IMG/VR virus record: IMGVR_UViG_3300045284_000323
Location: 1-37,677 of that record
DNA length: 37,677 nt
Source: a virus
Strand: one strand, 5' to 3'
Notes under the pieces: generated by a model
Told to the model about the DNA's origin: nothing
Seen by the model: only the letters and a program-made list of their open reading frames with translations
The model's database searches: none
Position numbers and translations under genes: made by a program
Shown here: positions 29,479 to 36,577 of the stretch, piece by piece
Layout of the letters: each line of letters starts with the position of its first letter
How positions within the stretch are numbered: the stretch's first letter is position 1

Positions 29479-31723
29479 TGTTGTTTTTCTCCTTGTTCAT
29501 TGACATTTTATGCGTCAATAGTTTCATTAAATTATCCGCCTGCGCTATCTGCTCATTGCTTCTAGTGCGATCGCTTTCGGACATATAGCGCAATTCCTGT
29601 TCTTGCAATTCAGTTGCCGCTTGAAGCCTTTCGGTTTCAAGCTCTTGAATGCGAAATTGCGCTTCCATCATGATTTCTTGCTTTTTAAGCTCTAACTCTT
29701 GCTGCTTAAGTTGCAATTCTTGCTGCTTAAATTGCGTCTGCATTTGCATTTGTTGTTGTTGCAACGCCATTTCTTGTTGCTCAGGCGTTGGTGCATCGCC
29801 ACCCGTTTCATATGGCATTTTGCCTGTCTTACCTGCTTCCAATATCTGTTTGGGAACCATCGTTTTAAGGCGGTTTTTAATTTCAATGGTATTCATGAGA
29901 GGCAGATTTTCGGCATACAAGTCCGCAATCAATTCAAACGTACGTGGGTCAGCTTGTAAAACTTGCTGCAAGGACATAAGCGCTTCTTGTTTTTGTCCTT
30001 CGTAAGATGGGCCAGGTTTTAGGCGCACCTGATATGTACCTTTGCGGATATCATTTTCAATAAGCTCGCCGTATTCATCAGCCTGTTTATTGATTGTGAT
30101 GTTTTTCATGCCCTCATCAGGCGTCATTAATGCAATCACCCGTTCGCTATCATAAACACGTGGAATCATCTCGTTAACAATCTCGCCACCCGTGGCAATA
30201 GCGCGGTTTATCGAGTTGAATGCTACATATGTAGCATAGCTTCCTTGGCGCGTACGTGCATCAATAGCCTTGCCTGATACCTCATTCCCCTCATTTCCCA
30301 TGCGGGTTGGATATAAGCCGGTCGTGCGATATAAGTCCTCAACGGCAAGCTCGTACTGCTGAAAAAGAGAAACAGACAGCTCAGGAGGGTGCACTTGTTC
30401 CGGTTTGGCACCAGATGGGCTTTCATCATACGTGAGCATGCCTTGTGTGTTGTTTGGGTCTTTCCAATTGCGCTGGGTATCAAGCCCTTGTACGTTCTTT
30501 TTGCTGCCAATCCATTGGTCATAGCGTGAAACTTTTAAGATATAAGCGGATTGTGTGCGCAGATAATTGATATAACGCTGGGTATCTTTGCAATCTCCAA
30601 AGAAAGAGCGGCATATTTGTTTGCCATCTTTGTCATAATAGGAATTTTGGTCTACAAATATGAGCGGCAATTGTTCACTTGGAAATTCTGATTCCTCTAA
30701 GATATAATCACCTGCAATCTTGTAGTGTACAATTTTATATCGCTTGCTATCACGCTTGTCCACAATGCGCACGGGCTGTCCATCTTGAAATAACGTCATA
30801 AATTCAGGGTCAAGGTTTGCCGGCGCTATTTCTTGCCCCTCCTCTTGATCTTCGCCTTGCATTATCTCGCTATTTTCTTCATTCATGACATTGCCGTACA
30901 TATCAGGCGTGTCCATGCCACTTGATTTCTCAATCAGCTCGTCCATTTCTTCTTGATTAAGAATATTGCCATTTGATAGTTTATATAGCGTGTCTTTTTC
31001 GTATTTGCGCTCAAAATGATCAATAATTGTAATGGCGTCATTATCAGCCCATGTAAATGGGTCATCGCCATCAGATGGCTGTACGGCTAACGCTATCTCT
31101 TCCTGTGTTTGGCTTGGCGACATCGTTTTTGATATTTTTTCCTCTAGCTCCTTGCCATACACCTGTCTAAATTTAGGGCGCGTCAGACGTGTAATATAAC
31201 CACTATGAAGACCATCGGTTTTATTAATAGTTTCCGCACCTAAATCAAAATAGGTGCGCGTAGCATCTTTGAAATATCGGTGGGTAATATCAAGCTCAAA
31301 TGATTTTGAATGCGTGTATTCGGTGTCAACACAAAAGGCGCTATAGCCGCCAATAAAGGCTTGCTGGCCTGAGACTTGATATGTGGTTGTAGCGGGTGTT
31401 GAAAACACAATATCTTTGACAATAAGCTCGCGCAATTTCGCGGTCTCGTCATCGCAATTGGTCATTGGCACTACTTGTAATTGCGGGGTGTTTTGTTGCT
31501 GCTCACCGGACATTGAGTTTGACATGGCGGATAAATGATTAGCTTGAAGCGGTACTTTGCGAAAGGTTTTTATCATCTCATCTTCTTCGTCATCAGTCCA
31601 TTGTTGACCTAGAACAAAGGTGTGCATTGTATGATATAAATCAATATTGTATTTGAAATTTTCGCGCCATTTTTCACAAGCGATGCGTGCGCGGCGTGCA
31701 ATTTTCTCGTTTTTTCGTGCCAT
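29459..31723 (-). CDS. Portal protein, P22 gp1-like
   Basis: The product is 754 aa. The first 100 residues match P22-type portals (WRENFKYNIDLYHTMHTFVL, GQQWTDDEEDEM, NSMSGEQQQNTPQLQV). The C-terminal 100 residues are a long Q/E/K-rich coiled coil, like the helical barrel of P22 gp1. Twelve copies form the ring through which DNA is packaged and ejected. It follows TerL by 23 bases and overlaps scaffold. Length (P22 gp1 is 725 aa) agrees. Confidence 0.92.
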   Translation of the reverse strand: MARKNEKIARRARIACEKWRENFKYNIDLYHTMHTFVLGQQWTDDEEDEMIKTFRKVPLQANHLSAMSNSMSGEQQQNTPQLQVVPMTNCDDETAKLRELIVKDIVFSTPATTTYQVSGQQAFIGGYSAFCVDTEYTHSKSFELDITHRYFKDATRTYFDLGAETINKTDGLHSGYITRLTRPKFRQVYGKELEEKISKTMSPSQTQEEIALAVQPSDGDDPFTWADNDAITIIDHFERKYEKDTLYKLSNGNILNQEEMDELIEKSSGMDTPDMYGNVMNEENSEIMQGEDQEEGQEIAPANLDPEFMTLFQDGQPVRIVDKRDSKRYKIVHYKIAGDYILEESEFPSEQLPLIFVDQNSYYDKDGKQICRSFFGDCKDTQRYINYLRTQSAYILKVSRYDQWIGSKKNVQGLDTQRNWKDPNNTQGMLTYDESPSGAKPEQVHPPELSVSLFQQYELAVEDLYRTTGLYPTRMGNEGNEVSGKAIDARTRQGSYATYVAFNSINRAIATGGEIVNEMIPRVYDSERVIALMTPDEGMKNITINKQADEYGELIENDIRKGTYQVRLKPGPSYEGQKQEALMSLQQVLQADPRTFELIADLYAENLPLMNTIEIKNRLKTMVPKQILEAGKTGKMPYETGGDAPTPEQQEMALQQQQMQMQTQFKQQELQLKQQELELKKQEIMMEAQFRIQELETERLQAATELQEQELRYMSESDRTRSNEQIAQADNLMKLLTHKMSMNKEKNNNGDRNK

Positions 31724-31746
31724 TATACAATCCTTGTATGCAGTGT

Positions 31747-33273
31747 TTAGATCAACATCCCCGCTGTACGCTCCGACAACTTATTGACAGTATAACCGCC
31801 TTGTTGGTAATAGTCGCCCACGTAAAATGTTAATGCAAGTGCGTCTGCCGTGTCAGGGGATTTCATGCCGCGCTTTCGTAAATCCTCTTTCGATTCAATT
31901 AACAAGCGCCCCGAACTATCAAATTTATACCCAAGGCTTGTTAAATCCCCCAATAGCTCGTCACTATCCGGTATTTGCACTACCATTTCTTGCGCCAGCC
32001 ATTCTCGCATATCATGCCAAAGTTCGGCTCTGAGATTCCTAAATTTATCTTTATCGTTAGCCGAGCGCGCAACATTTACGCCCTCAACCACATCATAGCC
32101 AATTTCAAGCAATCTATCGACTATACCCGCGCCTATCCCTATGCAATCAATACAAACTTTAGATGGCCTGTCTTTGTCAATAATGCGCCTGATTAAGCCC
32201 ACCAGTTCCATAGTATTAAGATTAAAATGCGTCTCAAGGCTGTATGACAATCGTCCACGGCGGCGAATTATTGCCGTTCTATCATTGTCAGAGATTGCCG
32301 GATCAATGCCTATCACCAAAGGTGATGTTGACTCCACCCGGTTTTTACGAGCACGTAATACCATGGGCGCTTTAATAAACCTATCGGCCACAGGGTTTCG
32401 AAACGCATCAAGAGCGGTCATCGGGTACTCAACCCCGAACAGCTCGCGCGCGGTTTCGTAATCGTTACTAAACTCTAATAGCTTTTTACGCCGCCATAGC
32501 AAATGCTCGCGCGTCAACCCATCGTTAACATGCTGTGTGTATAATTCGTCCTCGTCATCGGATAAATGTATAGTGCCTGTGTAGGCAGTATCGCGATATT
32601 CCGGTTGCCAATACCATGGCACAAATATTGCTTGGAAGTCTGATTGACCGGTGCTTGCCGCCATCCACATATTGTAAAAGTAATTTCCAATGCCGTTTGC
32701 CGTAGACTCAAGTATTATTTCTGTACCCGGTTCGCTTGATATCGCTTGCAATATGCCTTTTGCATGGTCTTCAGCATTAGGCCAATAAGCCACTTCGCTC
32801 CCATGGAATACCTGTATTGTTTGCGATCTCCCAACGGATTTGTTACCCGCCGTGCCTACCGCATAACCTGAATCAAGCGTATTGAAGTTTAAAACTTTAG
32901 CGCTTGAGTTATCGGGTGTAGGTATCAGGCCATCAGGGATATTATCAATATAGCGCTTAGTCATCTCAAATAAGTTTTTCGTAGCCTCCGCCTCATGTGT
33001 CAAGATAAAAGCTTTTTTGCCGCGTGTTGTACATACAATGTGCAAGTCGCGTGCCTGAACGTAAGTAGAGCATCCCTGCTGCCGCCCTTTCAATATCAGT
33101 GCGCGCACTTTTCCTGTTTCACGTTTTTGGGTTTCTAGGCGTTCGTGGACATGTTCTTGAGCACGATTGAATATGAACGGCTCAATACGCCCTGATTTAG
33201 TTCTAATTTTGAGGAAGTTTTTAGCAAAGAGCGGCAATGATTGCAGCACTTTTATTAGCATATCAGTTGACAT
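31747..33273 (-). CDS. terL: Terminase large subunit
   Basis: The product is 508 aa. The ATPase has a variant Walker A LKGRQQGCST (61-70) and a strand ending HGSE (157-160) in the Walker B position. The RNase H-like nuclease has acidic residues in GIDPA (D324), CIDCIG (D376) and SPDTADAL (D474, D477). The enzyme cuts concatemers and pumps DNA into the procapsid. It is preceded by a small 2-TM gene and TerS, and followed by portal. The closest recognisable class is that of P22-like or related podoviral terminases. Headful versus defined ends cannot be read directly. Confidence 0.93.
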   Translation of the reverse strand: MSTDMLIKVLQSLPLFAKNFLKIRTKSGRIEPFIFNRAQEHVHERLETQKRETGKVRALILKGRQQGCSTYVQARDLHIVCTTRGKKAFILTHEAEATKNLFEMTKRYIDNIPDGLIPTPDNSSAKVLNFNTLDSGYAVGTAGNKSVGRSQTIQVFHGSEVAYWPNAEDHAKGILQAISSEPGTEIILESTANGIGNYFYNMWMAASTGQSDFQAIFVPWYWQPEYRDTAYTGTIHLSDDEDELYTQHVNDGLTREHLLWRRKKLLEFSNDYETARELFGVEYPMTALDAFRNPVADRFIKAPMVLRARKNRVESTSPLVIGIDPAISDNDRTAIIRRRGRLSYSLETHFNLNTMELVGLIRRIIDKDRPSKVCIDCIGIGAGIVDRLLEIGYDVVEGVNVARSANDKDKFRNLRAELWHDMREWLAQEMVVQIPDSDELLGDLTSLGYKFDSSGRLLIESKEDLRKRGMKSPDTADALALTFYVGDYYQQGGYTVNKLSERTAGMLI

Positions 33274-33282
33274 TAAATCCTT

Positions 33283-33510
33283 TTACTTCTTTATAGACAT
33301 AAGCGTCACAATATCAAACAACGATTTAATCTTAATCCCAAACAACCTACAACTTAATATCAATATCTGTGCTGAATACAATATCCATAGCGAGGCCTGA
33401 AGGAAAGCGGGCATACCATAAGCTGGCCACAAAGATTGCAAGTAGCAAAGAGTTAATACGCCTAACATCTTTAAAGCTGTCCAGCATAATTTGCGTCTTC
33501 GCTTCTTCAT
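33283..33510 (-). CDS. Two-transmembrane protein, holin candidate
   Basis: The product is 75 aa with a very basic N-terminus (MKKRRRKLCW), a first hydrophobic segment at about 10-32 (TALKMLGVLTLCYLQSLWPA), a short turn, and a second at about 36-57 (LQASLWILYSAQILILSC), then a basic tail. Size, two segments and charge ends fit class II holins, but the endolysin is 21 kb away and no family signature is visible. It lies in a nine-base gap before TerL, between packaging genes, an unusual site. It could instead be an unrelated membrane protein. Confidence 0.6.
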   Translation of the reverse strand: MKKRRRKLCWTALKMLGVLTLCYLQSLWPAYGMPAFLQASLWILYSAQILILSCRLFGIKIKSLFDIVTLMSIKK

Positions 33511-33528
33511 GACTCACCTCTAGTGAGT

Positions 33529-33879
33529 TTACTCCGTAAGCTTCCCTATTAATTTCTCTACTAAAGTTTCGTTCGTTTGCTTGTCGTCATGATCGCGCTC
33601 ACGCCACCGGGCTCGTGTTTTAAGCCAAAATATCTGTGCCCCTAGGTCGTCTTGGTCAACCGCCTTTCTAAACAATTTAGCGGCAACCTTGGCGTTAGCA
33701 CGTACGACACTATTCTCTAATTCTTCTTTGTAATGCCTGTATAAGGTATCCGCAGATATACCAATATGCGCGGCTATCTGGTCTTGTGTGTTGCCAAAAC
33801 TGGTTAACGCCGCAACCTCGGCGCGTGTTTTTTCCGTGGGCACATGAGGTGCTGTTGGGCCGGTTAAAGGTGCGGCCAT
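33529..33879 (-). CDS. terS: Terminase small subunit
   Basis: The product is 116 aa from the ATG at 33879 with GGGAG upstream; an upstream start at 33921 would overlap the methyltransferase gene. Residues about 20-60 form a helix-turn-helix (FGNTQDQIAAHIGISADTLY), followed by a helical oligomerisation segment and an acidic or mixed C-terminus. TerS binds the packaging site and recruits TerL. Gene order TerS, 2-TM, TerL supports it. The exact pac site cannot be read here; in P22-like phages it often lies within this gene. Confidence 0.85.
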   Translation of the reverse strand: MAAPLTGPTAPHVPTEKTRAEVAALTSFGNTQDQIAAHIGISADTLYRHYKEELENSVVRANAKVAAKLFRKAVDQDDLGAQIFWLKTRARWRERDHDDKQTNETLVEKLIGKLTE

Positions 33880-33880
33880 C

Positions 33881-35029
33881 TTAGTTCTCCCTTTGGGCTT
33901 TCTTGCCGCTATAGTTCTCATATCGTTTTATTATGACATCACAATACTTTGGGTCAAGCTCCATCATGAAGCACTTGCGCTTTAATTTCTCACAAGCGAT
34001 GAGAGTTGAACCTGAGCCACCGAATAAGTCCACAATGTTTATGGCTTTTTTGTGATTACCCAAAGCGCGTTCGCACAAAGCAACAGGCTTTTGGGTTGGA
34101 TGAATATAATTTGTATCTTTGGCAATTGACCACAGATCGCTTTCGTTTTTAATATGCGCATCCACATCACCATAAAATAAACAAAATTCATGCTGATGTC
34201 TGTAGCCTTTTCCTAAACCAAAAACATTTTTAGCCCAAACAATACATGCTTTAAAAGGCATTTCTTGCTGTAAAATGGCATAGAAGTTCCAATTACACCA
34301 AATATAGGAAATGGGTGCGTTAATAGCCCTTAGGCTTTGGCATACTTCTTTAATAAATATTTGAAATTCATCGACTGAAAGGGCATCATTTTTGATAACA
34401 TCAAATTTACCACCGCGACCTTTAAAGCCTACATTGTAAGGCGGGTCGGTAAATACCATATCAGCTCGAGCATCCCTCATCAAAATTTCTATGTGATTCC
34501 AAGCAGTACTATCTCCACACATAAGCCTATGCTCACCCAATAACCAAACATCACCCAATACGGTAATAGGATCATCCGGTACATCAGGACATTCATCCTC
34601 GTCACAAAACGCCTCAACTTCAGCCTCTGGAAATAAATCACAAAGCTCATCAGCACTAAAACCCGTCAACGACAAATCAAAGTCCATACCGCTTAATAAA
34701 TCTAATTGTGCCTGCAATATATCCATGTCCCAACCCGCATTTAACGCAAGCTTATTATCGGCTATCACGTACGCAATCTTTTGCGCTTCAGTTAAGCCGT
34801 CCAATACAATACAAGGCACATGTTCAAATCCCGATGCAATAGCCGCCTCAAGGCGACAATGACCTGCAATTATGGTATTTTTTTCGTCAATTAGAAGGGG
34901 GTTAGTAAAACCGAACTCTTTGATGGAATTTACTACTTGTTGTATTTGATCTGGAGAATGCGTGCGAGAATTACTCTGATATTTGACTAAATCTCGCACA
35001 GAAACACTTTTATAGACCCGCAAAGACAA
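33881..35029 (-). CDS. ParB-like/DNA methyltransferase fusion
   Basis: The product is 382 aa. Residues 1-100 are a ParB/sulfiredoxin-like nuclease-type fold (LVKYQSNSRTHSPDQIQQVV, IIAGHCRLEAA at 53-63). Residues about 155-375 are an N4/N6 methyltransferase of the beta order: DPPY (195-198) then HPTQKP (310-315) and LFGGSGST (335-342). Such fusions are common in phages and methylate a specific adenine or cytosine, protecting DNA from host restriction or timing packaging. There is no partner restriction enzyme in the window, so it is an orphan enzyme. Directly upstream of TerS in the late operon. Confidence 0.93.
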   Translation of the reverse strand: MSLRVYKSVSVRDLVKYQSNSRTHSPDQIQQVVNSIKEFGFTNPLLIDEKNTIIAGHCRLEAAIASGFEHVPCIVLDGLTEAQKIAYVIADNKLALNAGWDMDILQAQLDLLSGMDFDLSLTGFSADELCDLFPEAEVEAFCDEDECPDVPDDPITVLGDVWLLGEHRLMCGDSTAWNHIEILMRDARADMVFTDPPYNVGFKGRGGKFDVIKNDALSVDEFQIFIKEVCQSLRAINAPISYIWCNWNFYAILQQEMPFKACIVWAKNVFGLGKGYRHQHEFCLFYGDVDAHIKNESDLWSIAKDTNYIHPTQKPVALCERALGNHKKAINIVDLFGGSGSTLIACEKLKRKCFMMELDPKYCDVIIKRYENYSGKKAQREN

Positions 35030-35031
35030 GA

Positions 35032-35208
35032 TTATGGTCCAGCTTGTTCGTTTCTTTTCTCACCTTCCATGCCACCACCAGCTTCCCCGGGCTCGCAGTA
35101 TTTTGGCTGCATACGGCATTGCTCATCAACCAATTTTCCGTACATTGAAGGCACGCCGTTATAGTGGTTGTATTCTTTTTCTTCAGTGTAATCCTTTACA
35201 TCTGGCAT
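35032..35208 (-). CDS. Small hypothetical protein before the methyltransferase
   Basis: The product is 58 aa from the ATG at 35208, with AGGAG eight bases upstream; a start at 35259 lacks a site. It is polar and flexible (YNHYNGVPSMYGKLVDEQ, then GEAGGGMEGEKRNEQAGP), with two cysteines. No family recognised. It is the first gene of the late (leftward) operon and ends two bases before the methyltransferase. Confidence 0.6.
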   Translation of the reverse strand: MPDVKDYTEEKEYNHYNGVPSMYGKLVDEQCRMQPKYCEPGEAGGGMEGEKRNEQAGP

Positions 35209-35227
35209 TTTAAACACTCCTTGTGTG

Positions 35228-35330
35228 GTTATAGTTTGATTTTGCCTTAAATTATTCAAATATGCTAGTGGATTGGAGTTATCAACAGAAATTGTGGATA
35301 AAATAGCGTAATTATTATTGCAATAAGACT
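35228..35330 (-). promoter_or_regulatory. Late promoter region of the leftward operon
   Basis: On the minus strand a TATAAC (35228-35233) near the first late gene has no good -35, consistent with a promoter that needs an activator. Upstream elements are TTATTGCAATAA (35315-35326, a perfect 12-bp palindrome) and TAGCGTAA (35304-35311), a one-mismatch inverted copy of the early operator. Low-certainty call. Confidence 0.35.
35293..35301 (-). promoter_or_regulatory. Consensus DnaA box
   Basis: TGTGGATAA is the exact reverse complement of TTATCCACA. It lies in the divergent gap at 35.2-35.4 kb beside the operator copies. An identical box is inside the replication gene (37182-37190). It could recruit DnaA as a regulator or be a second origin element. 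Confidence 0.55.
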
Positions 35331-35358
35331 TGCGCTACAATAAACATTGCGCTATACT
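35330..35358 (+). promoter_or_regulatory. Rightward promoter with paired TTGCGCTA operators
   Basis: TTGCGC (35330-35335), 17 bases, then TATACT (35353-35358). TTGCGCTA repeats at 35330-35337 and 35347-35354, the same 17-base offset as at 777-801. It drives the three small genes from 35388 and is probably controlled by the same Cro-like protein. Confidence 0.7.
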
Positions 35359-35387
35359 TGTGTTGGATTAACAACAACGAGACAACA

Positions 35388-35672
35388 ATGACAACCGCCA
35401 AAATGCTACAATCTAAAGACCACACGGAATTGGGGTTAAACGAAATGGATGATTGCACAAAATCATTAACAGACTTAAACATTTATGACTTAATGGGGGA
35501 GGATTTCAGCGTCTGGCTTGTAAAAAACAAGAAATTCGGTTATGACTTGCATGTCGATAACCTAGAAACAGGCGAATCTTTTCGAGATGCCAGAATCCAC
35601 CCATGCGCTATAGACTCAATGGCGGAATATTGCCGGGCATTTTTAGCGTGCTATATGAGGGCTAAAGTGTGA
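35388..35672 (+). CDS. Hypothetical protein, first of a small regulated operon
   Basis: The product is 94 aa from the ATG at 35388. A longer frame from 35358 would begin in the promoter -10 region and cannot be the start. It is soluble and acidic with a cysteine pair in the N-terminal half, and a C-terminal helix (AIDSMAEYCRAFLACYMRAK). No family recognised. Its promoter carries the same paired operators as the rightward early promoter, so it is expected to be expressed with the early genes and under the same repressor. Confidence 0.65.
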   Translation: MTTAKMLQSKDHTELGLNEMDDCTKSLTDLNIYDLMGEDFSVWLVKNKKFGYDLHVDNLETGESFRDARIHPCAIDSMAEYCRAFLACYMRAKV

Positions 35673-35857
35673 ACCAACCAAGTGAAGAGTCCAAGGCTAT
35701 ATTCGAGGCTTTAAACAAAGCTAATTGTGATCAAGACATTTTTGATGCATTAATGGGGGTTTGCACTACATCGCTTATGGAAATAGAAAGCATGATTGAT
35801 GTCATTTTAGAATTACGGGATAAAAAATCAGTGCGTGGGATTGGCAAGAAATTATAA
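35669..35857 (+). CDS. Hypothetical protein, GTG start
   Basis: The product is 62 aa, GTG at 35669 overlapping the previous TGA by four bases, so coupled translation is likely. Helical and acidic (KAIFEALNKANCDQDIFDAL, then SLMEIESMIDVILELRDKKS), it resembles the small helical ORFs in the rest of the early region. No family recognised. Confidence 0.6.
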   Translation: MNQPSEESKAIFEALNKANCDQDIFDALMGVCTTSLMEIESMIDVILELRDKKSVRGIGKKL

Positions 35858-35909
35858 AAGAATCGCCTTCCGGATAACCGGGGTTAACAAAGGTCAAGGA
35901 GGACTCAAA

Positions 35910-36026
35910 ATGTTAAATGCACTTCGATGTTGGTTAAGGGGTCACAGGTTTTTAATGCCATTTACACGCAACCCATACCCATCCGAAATTGATATTTGCT
36001 CTTGTTGCAAAAAACAAAGAGGTTAG
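35910..36026 (+). CDS. Small DUF1660-like Zn-binding protein
   Basis: The product is 38 aa from the ATG at 35910, chosen for AGGAGG seven bases upstream; a longer frame from 35835 lacks a site. MLNALRCWLRGHRF, then [12 protein letters not shown]: the C-(x)4-H and CxCC arrangement matches small DUF1660-like phage proteins such as that at 11323-11526. Its end overlaps the convergent gene at 36023 by four bases. Confidence 0.6.
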   Translation: MLNALRCWLRGHRFLMPFTRNPYPSEIDICSCCKKQRG

Positions 36027-36247
36027 TGTTTTTTTAGTTCAAAAATAAAGTTAATAACTTTTTCCATATTTTCAATATTCATTCGAGTAAGATTTATGGT
36101 CATTACTAAGCGAGCTAATGATTCGTGCTCTCTTTCCTCAAATTTATCTTGTTCAACATCTTCACTTAAATTCTTTTCTACAACCAACAATCCGTTAATC
36201 GCTTGCATAAGCCCTATTTTAACTTTGTCAAAAACATCATCGTTCAT
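36023..36247 (-). CDS. Small helical hypothetical protein after csp
   Basis: The product is 74 aa, all-helical and acidic ([20 protein letters not shown], then [20 protein letters not shown]). No family recognised. It is coupled to the cold-shock gene by an ATGA overlap and is the last gene of the leftward early operon, convergent with the small operon at 35388-36026 (four-base overlap at stops). Confidence 0.65.
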   Translation of the reverse strand: MNDDVFDKVKIGLMQAINGLLVVEKNLSEDVEQDKFEEREHESLARLVMTINLTRMNIENMEKVINFIFELKKH

Positions 36248-36453
36248 TCATTGCCCTCAGCAACCGCAATATTCTTAGCAGTCCAGCCCTTTTCGCTTTT
36301 TTCGGGCATGAAGCTAACTTGCGATCCTTCTGCTAACGTTTTAAACCCTTTGCTTGTAATTTCGCGAAAATGCGCAAAATAGTCTTGGCCGTCCGCTGCT
36401 ATAAACCCAAACCCCTTTTTATCGTCAAACCATTTTACTCTTCCTTGTAGCAT
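36244..36453 (-). CDS. Cold-shock domain protein (CspA family)
   Basis: The product is 69 aa, a full-length five-stranded OB fold. RNP1 is [10 protein letters not shown] and RNP2 is YFAHFREI, the latter with Y-F-A in place of the usual V-F-V-H. The first strands ([17 protein letters not shown]) are standard. Csp proteins bind single-stranded RNA or DNA and melt RNA secondary structure. In the leftward operon after the replication gene it may help host ribosomes or act on phage ssDNA. It is not adjacent to any host-like sequence, so it was probably acquired long ago. Confidence 0.93.
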   Translation of the reverse strand: MLQGRVKWFDDKKGFGFIAADGQDYFAHFREITSKGFKTLAEGSQVSFMPEKSEKGWTAKNIAVAEGNE

Positions 36454-36548
36454 GTAAATTTACCCCTAAAAATGAATTTAAACGGCCTAGATTGAATTTA
36501 ATTCAAAGCCCCCACGCACAATACCATAAAATTTATATACGCGCTATT

Positions 36549-36567
36549 GGGGCTTAATTTAAGCCCC
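36549..36567. terminator. Palindromic hairpin after the replication gene
   Basis: GGGGCTTA, ATT, TAAGCCCC is a perfect 8-bp stem. It lies 11 bases past the replication-gene stop (minus strand) and before the cold-shock gene. There is no U-run on the minus strand. It may slow the transcript or protect its 3' end. The remaining gap to 36453 holds only the csp ribosome site and an AT-rich stretch. Confidence 0.5.
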
Positions 36568-36577
36568 ACGCATTCCC

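Noticed and set aside
35388-36026. Small operon under an early-type promoter considered as a toxin-antitoxin pair.
   Set aside because: None of the three products shows a toxin fold or an antitoxin DNA-binding domain.
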